DNA from: CAZFAP01 sp964516325
GTDB taxonomy: Bacteria > Auribacterota > JABMQX01
Assembly: GCA_964516325.1 (NCBI GenBank)
Contig: CAZFAP010000221.1
Span: 1-6,673, forward strand
Direction: 5' to 3'
Length of the DNA: 6,673 nt
The notes beneath the pieces are model-generated. The model saw only the letters and a list, made by a program, of their open reading frames with translations, was not told the origin of the DNA and did no database searches. The position numbers and the translations under genes were made by a program. Shown in pieces: positions 6,520 to 6,673 of the stretch; the stretch's first letter is position 1, and each line of letters begins with the position of its first letter.

Positions 6520-6673
6520 CCTGGATTATTCATAAACCCCCGGAGCGCGCTGGTTGGAGGGCGGGTGGCAAATGCTTTTGGGGCTTTGCGCTGGGAATAG
6601 GGCTGAAAGAGGCTTCTACGGCTGAATGAAGAGACACTGCCCCCTTACCCCCAATTGGTTTTGAGGCGGGGGG
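6520..6673. mobile_element. Probable end of an IS1380-like insertion sequence (rest outside window)
   Basis: The junction with the broken repeat gene is followed by CCTGGATTATTCATAAACC. From memory, IS1380-family terminal repeats have similar starts (ISEcp1 begins CCTAGATTC). The 154 visible bases have no gene-like frame, consistent with the non-coding end of such an element. No transposase, opposite end or target duplication is visible, so the assignment rests on the junction and a short motif. Confidence 0.35.

Noticed and set aside
6528..6650. Open frame on the minus strand ending ...GFMNNPG before a TAG at the junction
   Set aside because: Only about 40 codons lie between stops, and no transposase or other family pattern is visible.

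Overview
The window looks like a piece of a GC-rich bacterial chromosome from a lineage rich in secreted glycan-related and surface proteins. The nearest fit is the PVC group (Planctomycetes, Verrucomicrobia, Lentisphaerae) or a neighbour such as Hydrogenedentes. This rests on three kinds of evidence: parallel beta-helix proteins with a choice-of-anchor Q-like segment and calcium-type DxDxDG repeats; a C-terminal module with a 'YxV..S.DL..W ... RFYRV.LP' pattern; and a Tat-exported S1 sulfatase. The phylum is an inference. No rRNA, complete tRNA or universal marker is present.

Layout: (1) 1-1040 (+) is the C-terminal 345 residues of a large beta-helix/DxDxDG-repeat protein whose start lies off the left edge. 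(2) 1126-3771 (+) is a complete, exported tandem paralog of 881 residues. It has a signal peptide, jelly-roll domain, Ig-like domain, beta-helix, anchor-Q-like segment, DxDxDG repeats and C-terminal module. Its last 21 residues look like a read-through tail caused by a lost stop. (3) 3797-5197 (-) is a complete S1-family sulfatase with a twin-arginine signal, convergent with gene 2 and only 25 bp from it. (4) 5198-5817 has no gene. It holds a good sigma70-like promoter for the sulfatase and, just upstream of that, a 263-bp MITE-like element with 22-bp imperfect terminal inverted repeats and 7-bp flanking direct repeats. The rest is unassigned except for a terminator-like hairpin. (5) 5818-6519 (-) is the 3' part of a third DxDxDG-repeat protein with the same C-terminal module. 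Its reading frame stops being coding at about 6519. (6) From 6520 to the right edge the DNA starts with a sequence resembling an IS1380-family terminal repeat, so the third gene was probably cut by an insertion sequence whose transposase lies outside the window.

Together this is a cluster of exported surface-type proteins that share C-terminal architecture, beside an exported sulfatase, in a region disturbed by at least one and probably two mobile elements. The sulfatase could act on sulfated glycans outside the cytoplasm, and the beta-helix proteins could bind or process such glycans or form surface structure. That functional link comes only from neighbourhood. The most unusual item is the MITE-like element at 5282-5558, whose interior folds into several hairpins.
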